This document shows, piece by piece, positions 1 to 6,622 of a DNA stretch of 13,807 nucleotides. Below the pieces are notes generated by a model. That model was not told the DNA's origin, did not search any database, and saw only the letters and a list, made by a program, of their open reading frames with translations. The translations under genes and the position numbers were made by a program. Each line of letters starts with the position of its first letter. Positions within the stretch are counted from its first letter, which is position 1. Source of the stretch: an uncultured Gammaproteobacteria bacterium (GTDB lineage Bacteria > Pseudomonadota > Gammaproteobacteria > Ga0077536); NCBI GenBank assembly GCA_903866355.1, contig CAIPNE010000647.1, positions 1-13,807 of the forward strand. The letters run 5' to 3'.

Positions 1-286
1 AGCCTCGGCGCGGCCCGCAAAAACGCGCCGAAAATCCGTTTTCTGCTCGCCCCAAAAAGCAAACACTTGTTTATTACCAATAAGTTAATTCTTTATCGCG
101 GCCGCTCTAAGCGGCTCGCTCGGGGCTAAAATCGCCACAAAAAAAGTGTAAAGTTTTCTGACACCCCTTTTTACCCCCGCCCTCCCCCAAAAAAAACGCC
201 CTCACCCCCAGTTGCACGCCCGTTTTAGCGAAATGAGCGATGGGTGTCCCCGCCTTGGCAGGCTTGGCCAAACGCGGCAACACCCT

Positions 287-308
287 GGGCGAACCCGGCC
301 GTTCGCCC
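287..308. repeat. Perfect inverted repeat, GGGCGAAC / GTTCGCCC
   Basis: Two 8-bp arms (287-294 and 301-308) flank a 6-base GC spacer, giving a strong potential hairpin in a region with no credible gene. The core GGGCGAA/TTCGCCC recurs at 3474-3488. No T-run follows on either strand, so it is not a typical intrinsic terminator. Its role is unknown. Confidence 0.55.
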
Positions 309-344
309 CCACACCTAACACCCAACAGGCTCACTGTCGGGGCA

Positions 345-401
345 GATCTAGGTGTCTGCACAGCCGACACCACGAATTTAGGTGCCCGAATTTAGGTGCC
401 T
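345..401. repeat. Short direct repeats around TAGGTG
   Basis: Two adjacent 14-bp units, GAATTTAGGTGCCC (374-387) and GAATTTAGGTGCCT (388-401), differ only at the last base. A diverged relative, GATCTAGGTGTCTG, lies at 345-358. An inverted ACACCTA at 311-317 faces the TAGGTGT at 349-355. They could be repeated regulator sites or the decayed end of a mobile element; the sequence does not decide. The whole stretch 1-593 contains no ORF I can support. It also has an AT-rich patch near 65-97 and several A and C homopolymer runs at 135-200. Confidence 0.5.
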
Positions 402-486
402 GCCACGAAACTTTCGCGTACCTGTTCAAACCACCGCACTGTCCGCCGGCAGGCAAGATCCGAGGCCACGGCGTGGTCGTATAAAG

Positions 487-506
487 CCCGGTGACTTGAC
501 ACCGGG
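487..506. promoter_or_regulatory. 20-bp palindrome overlapping a TTGACA box, candidate operator for the first BVMO
   Basis: CCCGGTG (487-493) and CACCGGG (500-506) are perfect 7-bp arms separated by six bases. TTGACA at 496-501 lies across the spacer and right arm and resembles a sigma-70 -35 box. The expected -10 region near 519-524 (CGAAAT) is poor, so the promoter itself is uncertain. The palindrome ends 87 bases before the BVMO start, a suitable place for a dimeric repressor or activator. No regulator gene is in the window. The same half-sites recur at 3294-3301 and 3351-3358, spaced too far apart to be one dimer site. Confidence 0.4.
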
Positions 507-593
507 AACGGAATTCTTCGAAATCGGCCGCCGGCGCGCCACCACGCTGCGCGCCATCACATTGAATCTAACCACTCGTAAGGGAAATTAAGC

Positions 594-2225
594 TTGGGCT
601 CCATCACTGCTTCTCAAATACCGACTCCTCGCTATGACGCCATTGTCATTGGCGCAGGTTTTGCCGGGCTCTACATGCTCCACAAACTGCGCAATGAGCA
701 AGGGCTCAACGTGCGCGCTTTCGATAAGGCCGGCGGGGTGGGCGGCACTTGGTATTGGAATCGCTATCCCGGCGCCTTGTCGGACACAGAGACCTATCTC
801 TATTGCTATTCGTTCGACAAAGATCTGCTGCGCGACTGGAACTGGAACACACGCTATGTGAACCAGCCGCAGATCCTCTCCTACCTCGAGCATGTCACCG
901 ACCGCTTCGATTTACGCCGCAGCATCCAGTTCAACACGGGCATCACTGGCGCATATTTCGATGATGCCACCCATCTATGGCACGTCAAAACCGACACTGG
1001 CGAGTCGTTTACCGCACGTTTTATGGTGACGGCGCTCGGCCTGTTGTCGGCCACTAACTTGCCGAACATCAAGGGCCGCGACAGCTTCAAGGGCGAGCTT
1101 TATCACACCGGCGCTTTTCCCAAGGATGCGCAGTTTGCAGGCAAACGGGTGGGTGTGATCGGCACCGGCTCTACCGGCTTGCAGGTCAATACCGCGATTG
1201 CCGGGCAGGTCGCGCACCTCACCGTTTTTCAACGCTCGCCGCAATACAGCGTACCGGTGGGCAACGGCCCGGTGGACGCAGCAGAAGTGGCCGAGGTTAA
1301 GGCCAACTACGACCAAATCTGGTCTGACGTGCGGGCATCGATGGTGGCGTTTGGCTTTAAGGAAAGCACCATTGCGACCATGAGCGTGTCGCCCGAGAGA
1401 CGCGAAGAAATTTTTGAGAAGGCTTGGCAGGAGGGCGGCGGTTTTCGCTATATGTTCGCGACCTTCAACGACATCGCGATCAACGCAGAAGCCAACGAAG
1501 AAGCCTGCAAATTTATCCGCCGGAAAATCGCTAGCATCGTGAAAGACCCGGAAACTGCCCAGAAGCTAACCCCGACGGACTACTACGCCCGGCGGCCATT
1601 GTGCGATGGCGGTTATTACGAGATCTTCAATCGGGACAATGTCGCGCTGGTCGACATCAAGGCCAACCCCATTGATGAAATCACCCCAGAGGGCATCCGC
1701 ACCGCCGATGGTGTGCTACATGAACTGGACATGATCATCTTCGCTACCGGCTTCGACGCCGTGGATGGCAGCTATGTGCGACTTGATCTGCGTGGGCGTA
1801 ACGGCGTGACCATTCAGGACCACTGGAAAAACGGCCCAACGAGCTATCTGGGAATGACCGTCACCGGCTTCCCCAACATGTTCATGGTGCTCGGCCCCTA
1901 TGGCCCGTTCACCAATTTACCGCCGAGTATCGAAACCCAAGTGGAATGGATTTCCGACACCATTCGCGATGTCCTGAAGTCCGGCAAAACACTGGCCGAA
2001 GCGACCCCAGCAGCCGAAACCTCGTGGATTAGCCACTGCAATGACATTGCCAAAGATTCCTTATTCTCCAAAGTGGACTCTTGGATTTTCGGCGCCAATA
2101 TTCCGGGCAAAACGAACACGCTGATGTTCTATTTTGGCGGCATCGGGGGTTACCGTCAGGAACTGCACAAAGTCACCAGCGGCCAGTACGAGGGTTTCTC
2201 CTTAGAGTCCATAGCCGGCCAATAA
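594..2225 (+). CDS. Type I Baeyer-Villiger monooxygenase, cyclohexanone monooxygenase-like
   Basis: This is an FAD- and NADPH-dependent flavoprotein that would insert oxygen next to a ketone carbonyl, giving an ester or lactone, in the cytoplasm. The 543-residue length is normal for the family. Visible motifs are the FAD Rossmann GAGFAG (20-25), GGTWYWNRYPG (50-60), the second Rossmann GTGSTG (190-195), ARRPLCDGGYYEIFNRDNV-type segment with the likely catalytic Arg334, FATGFDAVDG (383-392), the GPFTNLPPSIE block (437-447) and WIFGANIPGK near the C-terminus. The last three blocks resemble CHMO more than phenylacetone-type enzymes. The fingerprint FxGxxxHxxxW(P/D) reads with Phe175 instead of Trp, although His171 is kept. 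Start: TTG at 594 with AAGGGA at 580-585, spacing 8. The first in-frame ATG (codon 28) would delete the FAD motif, so TTG is preferred. The natural substrate cannot be read from sequence. Confidence 0.93.
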   Translation: MGSITASQIPTPRYDAIVIGAGFAGLYMLHKLRNEQGLNVRAFDKAGGVGGTWYWNRYPGALSDTETYLYCYSFDKDLLRDWNWNTRYVNQPQILSYLEHVTDRFDLRRSIQFNTGITGAYFDDATHLWHVKTDTGESFTARFMVTALGLLSATNLPNIKGRDSFKGELYHTGAFPKDAQFAGKRVGVIGTGSTGLQVNTAIAGQVAHLTVFQRSPQYSVPVGNGPVDAAEVAEVKANYDQIWSDVRASMVAFGFKESTIATMSVSPERREEIFEKAWQEGGGFRYMFATFNDIAINAEANEEACKFIRRKIASIVKDPETAQKLTPTDYYARRPLCDGGYYEIFNRDNVALVDIKANPIDEITPEGIRTADGVLHELDMIIFATGFDAVDGSYVRLDLRGRNGVTIQDHWKNGPTSYLGMTVTGFPNMFMVLGPYGPFTNLPPSIETQVEWISDTIRDVLKSGKTLAEATPAAETSWISHCNDIAKDSLFSKVDSWIFGANIPGKTNTLMFYFGGIGGYRQELHKVTSGQYEGFSLESIAGQ

Positions 2226-2237
2226 GACCGCAACCCG

Positions 2238-2265
2238 CAACCCCTCGCGTGGCGGCGAGGGGTTG
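2238..2265. terminator. Strong hairpin between convergent genes, candidate bidirectional terminator
   Basis: A perfect 11-bp stem (2238-2248 with 2255-2265) encloses a 6-base loop. It starts 13 bases after the BVMO stop and lies between that gene and the converging ypfJ. Neither strand has a clear U-tract, so termination is inferred from position and stem strength. A second, bulged hairpin follows at about 2303-2327. Confidence 0.5.
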
Positions 2266-2338
2266 AACCCAAAGCCATTCACCACGGGCTGACCGGCCTG
2301 CGGCGCCAGCGTGCCGTGGCACTGGCGTCGGGGAAACC

Positions 2339-3208
2339 CTATTGCGAACCGGTGCTGAAGGTATCGCAGCTCTGCAGGCTAGTGGCCTCGAAGCCGCGCT
2401 TGAACCAGCGCACGCGTTGGGCCGAAGTGCCGTGCGTGAACGAGTCGGGCACCACGATCCCTCGCGACTGTTTCTGCAGCATGTCGTCGCCAATGGCGTT
2501 GGCGGCACGCAGTGCTTCGTCAATGTCCTGGGGGTCCAGAAAAGCTTTGCCGCGATTGGCCTCCTGCGCCCACAGCCCGGCCAGACAGTCAGCCTGCAGT
2601 TCAACACGCACGGAGACTTTGTTGTATTCGGTCTCACTCATTTGCGCACGCAGGGCAGCGGTCCGGCGACTCACCCCCAGCAAATTTTGCACGTGGTGCC
2701 CAATCTCATGGGCAATGACATAGGCGCGGGCAAAATCCCCGCCCGCCCCGAAGCGGCTTTTGAGCTCCTCGAAAAAAGCCATATCAAGGTAGACCTTCTG
2801 ATCCCCCGGGCAATAGAACGGGCCCATCGCCGCCTGCCCCAACCCGCAAGCGGTCGGGGTCTGACCGCGATACAGCACCAACACCGGTTTCTCGTACTGG
2901 CTATTGATGGAACGAAAGACCTCGCTCCAAACGACCTCCGTTTTATAAAGCACTTTAGCCATTTCGGACTTCAGAGCGGCTTCTGGATCGCTCGCCGGGT
3001 AGCCGGAGTTCGTGGGTTGCTGGGTGGGCGCCTGAGAATTTTGCTGGTTACCGGCGAGGCGAAGTAGGGTCTGGGGATCGATGCCGGTGAAATAGCTCAC
3101 CAGTAGCACGATAACGATCGTGCCAATGCCAATACCTCGCCCACGGCCACGGCCATTGCCGCGGCGGTCCTCAATATTGGCGCTTTCGTTTTCATCTTCG
3201 AGACGCAT
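2339..3208 (-). CDS. ypfJ: Membrane-anchored neutral zinc metallopeptidase, YpfJ family
   Basis: A predicted zinc protease of Pfam Zn_peptidase (PF04228); its physiological substrate is not established. The 289-residue protein has a charged Arg/Gly-rich N-terminus including NIEDRRG (11-17), one membrane segment at about 26-41, then a Gln/Pro-rich linker and an exported domain. The zinc site is HEIGHH (167-172, HExxH plus an extra His). The likely third ligand is Glu203 in ELQADCLAG (203-211). Cys121 and Cys133, in ACGLGQ and FYCPGD, are placed as in family members and could form a disulfide. Start: ATG at 3208 with AAGGA seven bases upstream. It converges on the BVMO and looks like a housekeeping gene unrelated to the catabolic genes around it. 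Confidence 0.93.
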   Translation of the reverse strand: MRLEDENESANIEDRRGNGRGRGRGIGIGTIVIVLLVSYFTGIDPQTLLRLAGNQQNSQAPTQQPTNSGYPASDPEAALKSEMAKVLYKTEVVWSEVFRSINSQYEKPVLVLYRGQTPTACGLGQAAMGPFYCPGDQKVYLDMAFFEELKSRFGAGGDFARAYVIAHEIGHHVQNLLGVSRRTAALRAQMSETEYNKVSVRVELQADCLAGLWAQEANRGKAFLDPQDIDEALRAANAIGDDMLQKQSRGIVVPDSFTHGTSAQRVRWFKRGFEATSLQSCDTFSTGSQ

Positions 3209-3293
3209 GCGGTGTTCCTTGGTGTTGAACTAACGCTGAGGGTGTTGGCATGGCGATGCCGGGTTGGCAGACACAACCACCGGCTTTTTGCCG

Positions 3294-3358
3294 CCCGGTG
3301 TAAAGAATACTCGTTAGCGGGATACAGAAAAAAATTCGCCAGCTGGCCCAACACCGGG
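3294..3358. repeat. Separated inverted half-sites CCCGGTGT / ACACCGGG in the ypfJ upstream region
   Basis: CCCGGTGT (3294-3301) and ACACCGGG (3351-3358) are 8-bp inverted arms 49 bases apart, in the gene-free stretch 3209-3499 upstream of ypfJ. The 7-bp core equals the arms of the palindrome at 487-506. GC-rich 7-mers recur by chance at a low rate in 14 kb, so a shared regulator is only a suggestion. I saw nothing else convincing in this intergenic stretch apart from the hairpin at 3474-3488. Confidence 0.3.
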
Positions 3359-3473
3359 TGTTGCGCAGGTCGCGCCAGCCGCCGGCGTTGTGCGGTGAAA
3401 CCAACTTCCCGCGCGCACGTCACCCCCCGTGGGGCAGGGTATGACGTGCCGGGGGCGACACTAGGCGATGGCT

Positions 3474-3488
3474 GGGCGAAGTTCGCCC
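3474..3488. terminator. Palindrome GGGCGAA-G-TTCGCCC after the CMD-family gene
   Basis: Perfect 7-bp arms around one central base (3481), 11 bases past the stop of the minus-strand gene at 3500-4063. As RNA it could fold as GGGCG/CGCCC with a 5-base loop. There is no U-tract, so it is either a weak terminator or a repeat related to 287-308. Confidence 0.35.
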
Positions 3489-3499
3489 CCTATCAACGC

Positions 3500-4063
3500 T
3501 CAGGTATTTTCGAAGGAAGTATCAAGGTCTGCATCGAGCTGTACGCCAAAGGTATTGAGCACCATCGACACCAGATTGTACTGGCCGATGGCAAACACAA
3601 TGTCCATCAACTGTTGCGTATCGTAATGCTGGGTCAGACCCGCCCAAGTGGGATCCGTAATGCACGCGTCTTTGTGTAATTCATCGGTCGCCTTGAGCAG
3701 CAGCACATCGCGCGGCGACCAGCCTTTGGCCGAGTGTCCAATTTTGATGCGATGAATTTCCTCATCGTTCAAACCCGCTTCTTTGCCAATGCGCACGTGC
3801 TGGGCCCATTCGTACTCAGCCTCGCACAGCCAGCCGATGCGCAGAATGACCAGTTCCCGCTCGCGTGCCGGCACCGTCGATTTGAACAGCACGTGGTTAC
3901 CGAAAACGAGCCAACGACGCATGAGATCTGGGTGGTGTGCCAGCGTTCTAAAAATATTGGGGACCGCGCCTTGCCCCACTTTGACGTCGCGCAGCGTATT
4001 TTTTACCGTCTCATTCCATTCGGATTCTGGCAACGGGAGCACACGGGGCTGAGCGAGCTTCAT
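3500..4063 (-). CDS. Carboxymuconolactone decarboxylase (CMD) family protein
   Basis: A 187-residue all-helical protein of the CMD/AhpD-like fold (PF02627), cytoplasmic, with no signal peptide. The core ERELVILRIGWLCEAEYEWAQH (68-89) is typical of the long CMD-family proteins often encoded in catabolic clusters. The AhpD CxxC redox pair is absent: Cys80 is the only Cys in this core, and the region reads E83xxW86xxH89. So it is unlikely to be an alkylhydroperoxidase. True decarboxylase activity on carboxymuconolactone is also unproven, since no other protocatechuate genes are present. Start: ATG at 4063 with GGAGG seven bases upstream, an excellent ribosome site. It is divergent from the diiron gene at 4289, with a 225-bp shared upstream region. 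It may act on a ring-derived intermediate of the same pathway (inference). Confidence 0.88.
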   Translation of the reverse strand: MKLAQPRVLPLPESEWNETVKNTLRDVKVGQGAVPNIFRTLAHHPDLMRRWLVFGNHVLFKSTVPARERELVILRIGWLCEAEYEWAQHVRIGKEAGLNDEEIHRIKIGHSAKGWSPRDVLLLKATDELHKDACITDPTWAGLTQHYDTQQLMDIVFAIGQYNLVSMVLNTFGVQLDADLDTSFENT

Positions 4064-4288
4064 AGTATCTCCTCCAATAGCTTGGGTTTTAACGGGCCTA
4101 ACTTAGCACCTTGATCAGGCCAACAGGACGGGCTTTGGGGCGTAGGCTGATGCTGCATTGCGAAAGCCTTGGGTGCGCCGTGGGCGAGTTGTCTAAGACG
4201 ACCACAGCCTCCGAAAAAAGCGATCGCAGATACCGTTCATTTTGGCTAATGTAGCGCCATACAGACCTCCGGCAGGAGACTAGTCCGC
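4064..4288. promoter_or_regulatory. Divergent intergenic region between the CMD-family and diiron genes
   Basis: These 225 bases must carry the promoters of both divergent genes. Ribosome sites are clear at each end: GGAGG on the minus strand at 4071-4075 and AGGAG on the plus strand at 4274-4278. I could not assign -35/-10 boxes with confidence. A divergent layout is compatible with shared control, but no regulator is encoded nearby. Confidence 0.4.
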
Positions 4289-5194
4289 ATGCAAAGCAAC
4301 TACCAATACGCGCCGAAGCAAGTTGCCGAAATTGTTATCCGCGCCTACGCGTTCGAATTTCCAGATGATCTGGAGCCGCAATGGATTCCCGGCAACCCGG
4401 TGCGCTCCCATCTCTTTAATGGGATGTCGCTGACCATGCCCTACCTCGAACCCTACCTCATCAAAAGCACGCAAAAGGCGATGGCGTTCATCAGCGATCC
4501 GCAATTATTGGCGGACATGCGCGCGTTTAACGGCCAAGAAGCCCGCCATTTTCAATGTCATCGTCGCCTCAACGATTTACTCAAAGCCAACGGCTACCCA
4601 GAACTGGCCGCCGTTGAGCAGCGAATGGCTGCCTCTTTCGAGCGGCTATCCCAGCGGAGTTTGCGCACACAGCTGGCCTATAACGCAGGCTTTGAAACCA
4701 TGACCAATGGGTTTACCCATTGGCTGATCAACCGCCGAGTGGCGCTGTTTCGCAACGCCTCACCGTGGGTCACTTCTTTTTGGTTGATGCACATGGTGGA
4801 GGAAACCGAACACAAGACCGTCGCTTTCGACACCTACATGGCCTATTCAGGTAACTACCCAGCGCGGGCCTTCGGGGTATTCCATGGCTCTTTCCACCTC
4901 GTGGGTTATGGCTTGCTGGGCATGCTCACCGCCCTGAAAAAAGACCGCACGCTGCGCCAATGGCGCGGCCTTGCGGCGCTGGTGCGCGAAGTGTCGTCGA
5001 TGATTTTTAACGTGGGTCCTTTTCTCCTGCGCGCGCTGCTGCCATGGCATAACCCACGTTGCGAAGACGATCCACGTTGGATGAAAGACTGGATCGCGGG
5101 TCATGCCGCCCATCCCAAAGACGCTTTGCTGCCGTTGGTCGATACCCAGAGCGCGGATATTCCCGTGCCATTTCCGAGTGGCGCCGGCCGGTGA
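4289..5194 (+). CDS. PF10118 'metal-dependent hydrolase' family, ferritin-like diiron protein
   Basis: The 301-residue protein matches the family annotated as predicted metal-dependent hydrolase (PF10118, COG3687), whose chemistry is not established as far as I know. It carries a complete diiron four-helix pattern: Glu54 in MPYLEPYL, Glu84xxHis87 in NGQEARHFQCH, Glu136 in AGFETMTNGF and Glu172xxHis175 in VEETEHKTVAFD. The order E, ExxH, E, ExxH is that of ferritin-like oxidases and oxygenases, so an oxidative role is at least as plausible as hydrolysis (inference). A hydrophobic segment at about 196-215 suggests membrane association. Start: ATG at 4289 with AGGAG ten bases upstream. The StyC-like gene follows 34 bases after its stop on the same strand, so the two are probably one transcript. 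Confidence 0.88.
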   Translation: MQSNYQYAPKQVAEIVIRAYAFEFPDDLEPQWIPGNPVRSHLFNGMSLTMPYLEPYLIKSTQKAMAFISDPQLLADMRAFNGQEARHFQCHRRLNDLLKANGYPELAAVEQRMAASFERLSQRSLRTQLAYNAGFETMTNGFTHWLINRRVALFRNASPWVTSFWLMHMVEETEHKTVAFDTYMAYSGNYPARAFGVFHGSFHLVGYGLLGMLTALKKDRTLRQWRGLAALVREVSSMIFNVGPFLLRALLPWHNPRCEDDPRWMKDWIAGHAAHPKDALLPLVDTQSADIPVPFPSGAGR

Positions 5195-5228
5195 AACGTT
5201 GGTTAACACAGTGAGTGAGGGTGCCAAA

Positions 5229-5705
5229 ATGGAAAGACTGCAACGGATCATGATCGGACACGGTTTATTGGTCGTGCTCGCGGCAATGTTGTCAGGTTTT
5301 ATGTTGATGTTTTCATTGCTCGGCGGCATCGAAGTCTGGCCGGGAATGATTATCAAACTGCCGCTATACGGCACAGTGCCCGGCTGGGTGCGGGCCCATA
5401 CCGGCGGCGCCCTCAATGGCGTGCTACTGATCGTGGTTGCGCTGGCGCTGCCCACGCTGCGCTTAAGCCACTTCATGCAGCGTTTTACCGCCTATGGGTT
5501 CATTTACGTCGCGTGGTCTTTTACGCTGTTTTACTGGTTAGGTAATGCGTCTAGCAATCGTGCCCTGACGTTGGGTCCTAGCCCATTGGGAGAGCCGGAT
5601 CTGGTGGGGATCATTGGCTTTGTGCCGGGTTTTTTCAGCGTCTTTTTAGTGGTTTTTCTGTTGGGCGCAGCTGCCAGAAGCGTCTTGTCTTCCCGCCCAG
5701 ATTAA
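5229..5705 (+). CDS. Styrene oxide isomerase (StyC)-like membrane protein
   Basis: A 158-residue integral membrane protein with about four hydrophobic helices (near 10-32, 58-78, 86-106, 124-150). It resembles styrene oxide isomerase, a haem-b membrane enzyme that converts styrene oxide to phenylacetaldehyde. Shared features by eye are the N-terminal IGHG, GGxExxPGxII, GWVRAHTGGALNG, VALALPTL and NRALTLGP. The haem-ligand His58, Asn64 and Tyr103 of StyC, as I recall them, align with His57, Asn63 and Tyr102 here. StyC is about 169 residues, so length fits. The ATG at 5229 is chosen because GAGGG lies seven bases upstream and the match to StyC begins there. An upstream in-frame extension overlaps the preceding gene and looks non-coding. 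No StyAB is in the window, so the substrate is unlikely to be styrene itself. Confidence 0.85.
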   Translation: MERLQRIMIGHGLLVVLAAMLSGFMLMFSLLGGIEVWPGMIIKLPLYGTVPGWVRAHTGGALNGVLLIVVALALPTLRLSHFMQRFTAYGFIYVAWSFTLFYWLGNASSNRALTLGPSPLGEPDLVGIIGFVPGFFSVFLVVFLLGAAARSVLSSRPD

Positions 5706-5757
5706 CCCCGCCAGTAAGACCCCATTGCGGCCCGAGTGGCCAGCCGCGCTGGGGTTA
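5703..5757. terminator. Nested stem-loop between convergent isomerase and tupA
   Basis: TAACCCC (5703-5709, containing the isomerase stop codon) pairs with GGGGTTA (5751-5757). Inside, GCGGC (5727-5731) pairs with GCCGC (5743-5747). The location between converging genes suggests a bidirectional terminator. No U-tract is seen. Confidence 0.35.
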
Positions 5758-5803
5758 GCACCGGCTGACAGCAGCCCGGCAACGCCCCGCGCGGCCGCCA
5801 GGA

Positions 5804-6622
5804 TCAGGGCTTCGCGTTGGGGAAAAACAACTGCTGACCGCCAATTTTGTAGCTGGCGATTAAAGTTTGTCCGGCGCCGGATAAAATCCACTCGACAAAC
5901 TTTTGGGCCGCCGCCACGTTGATCTTCGGGTACTTCGCGGGGTTAACCGCCAGCACGCCGTACTGGTTAAAGAGCCGCCGGTCGCCTGCCACCAGCACGG
6001 TTAAATCGCGCGGATTTTTAAAACTGAGCCAAGTCCCACGATCGCTGAGTACATAGGCACCGAGACTGGCCGCCATATTGAGCGCCGGCCCCATACCGCA
6101 ACCGCAGGGCCGATAACCAGTGCCCGGCGCGCCGTCCAAACCCGCTGCTTTCCACAACCGCAGCTCCGCCGTATGGGTGCCGCTTTGGTCACCACGAGAG
6201 ATAAATAGGGCGTTGCCAGCGGCCAGTTTTTGGAACGCCAGAACGATGTCGCTGCCGGTGACCTTCGCGGGATCGGTAGCCGGGCCCAGCAACACAAAAT
6301 CGTTGTACATGACGGGGAAGCGCTGCAGCGCAAAACCCTCTGCGACCAGTTTTTCTTCGGCCACCTGATCGTGCACCAAGAGGACGTCTGCATCGCCGCG
6401 CCGCGCCATGTCGAGCGCCTGCCCAGTACCCACTGCGACGACTTTGGTCGTAATCCCCGTGGCTTGTTGGAATGCCGGTAACAGATAGGCGAGCAAGCCC
6501 GATTGCTCGGTGGACGTGGTGGACGCCATGAGCATCGTCTCGGCGTGTACCGCGGTATTGAACCAAAGCGCGGCGACCCACAGCAGGGGTTGCCAAGCCC
6601 GATATTTTTTAAAGCCTGTCAT
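5804..6622 (-). CDS. tupA: Tungstate ABC transporter, periplasmic substrate-binding protein TupA
   Basis: Captures tungstate (possibly molybdate) in the periplasm and passes it to TupBC. The 272-residue protein has a signal peptide (1-27, ending AVHA). Family blocks are STTST (34-38), AVGTGQALDMARRGDADVLLVHD (63-85), VMYNDFVLLGP (104-114), SRGDQSGTH (142-150) and DRGTWLS (194-200). These fit TupA rather than ModA or WtpA. One block is unusual: where TupA proteins normally read close to RETGQGMG, this one has RPCGCGMG (171-178), with two new Cys and no Glu. Start: ATG at 6622, overlapping the tupC stop as ATGA, with AAAGGAG upstream. It is the last gene of tupB-tupC-tupA. Confidence 0.92.
   Translation of the reverse strand: MTGFKKYRAWQPLLWVAALWFNTAVHAETMLMASTTSTEQSGLLAYLLPAFQQATGITTKVVAVGTGQALDMARRGDADVLLVHDQVAEEKLVAEGFALQRFPVMYNDFVLLGPATDPAKVTGSDIVLAFQKLAAGNALFISRGDQSGTHTAELRLWKAAGLDGAPGTGYRPCGCGMGPALNMAASLGAYVLSDRGTWLSFKNPRDLTVLVAGDRRLFNQYGVLAVNPAKYPKINVAAAQKFVEWILSGAGQTLIASYKIGGQQLFFPNAKP

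Noticed and set aside
107..591. Short ORFs in the left leader region
   Set aside because: Low-complexity translations, mutually overlapping, without ribosome sites. The region looks non-coding.
2342..3067. Long plus-strand ORF of 241 codons opposite ypfJ
   Set aside because: It is the antisense shadow of ypfJ, which has intact zinc-site motifs and a good ribosome site. The plus-strand product has no recognisable domain.
3500..4063. Assignment as AhpD alkylhydroperoxidase
   Set aside because: The CxxC redox pair required by AhpD is missing; only one Cys lies in the core, with Glu and Trp in the expected positions.
5103..5228. N-terminal extension of the StyC-like protein
   Set aside because: The extra 42 codons overlap the diiron gene, have no ribosome site, and lie upstream of where similarity to StyC begins. 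The ATG at 5229 has GAGGG seven bases before it.
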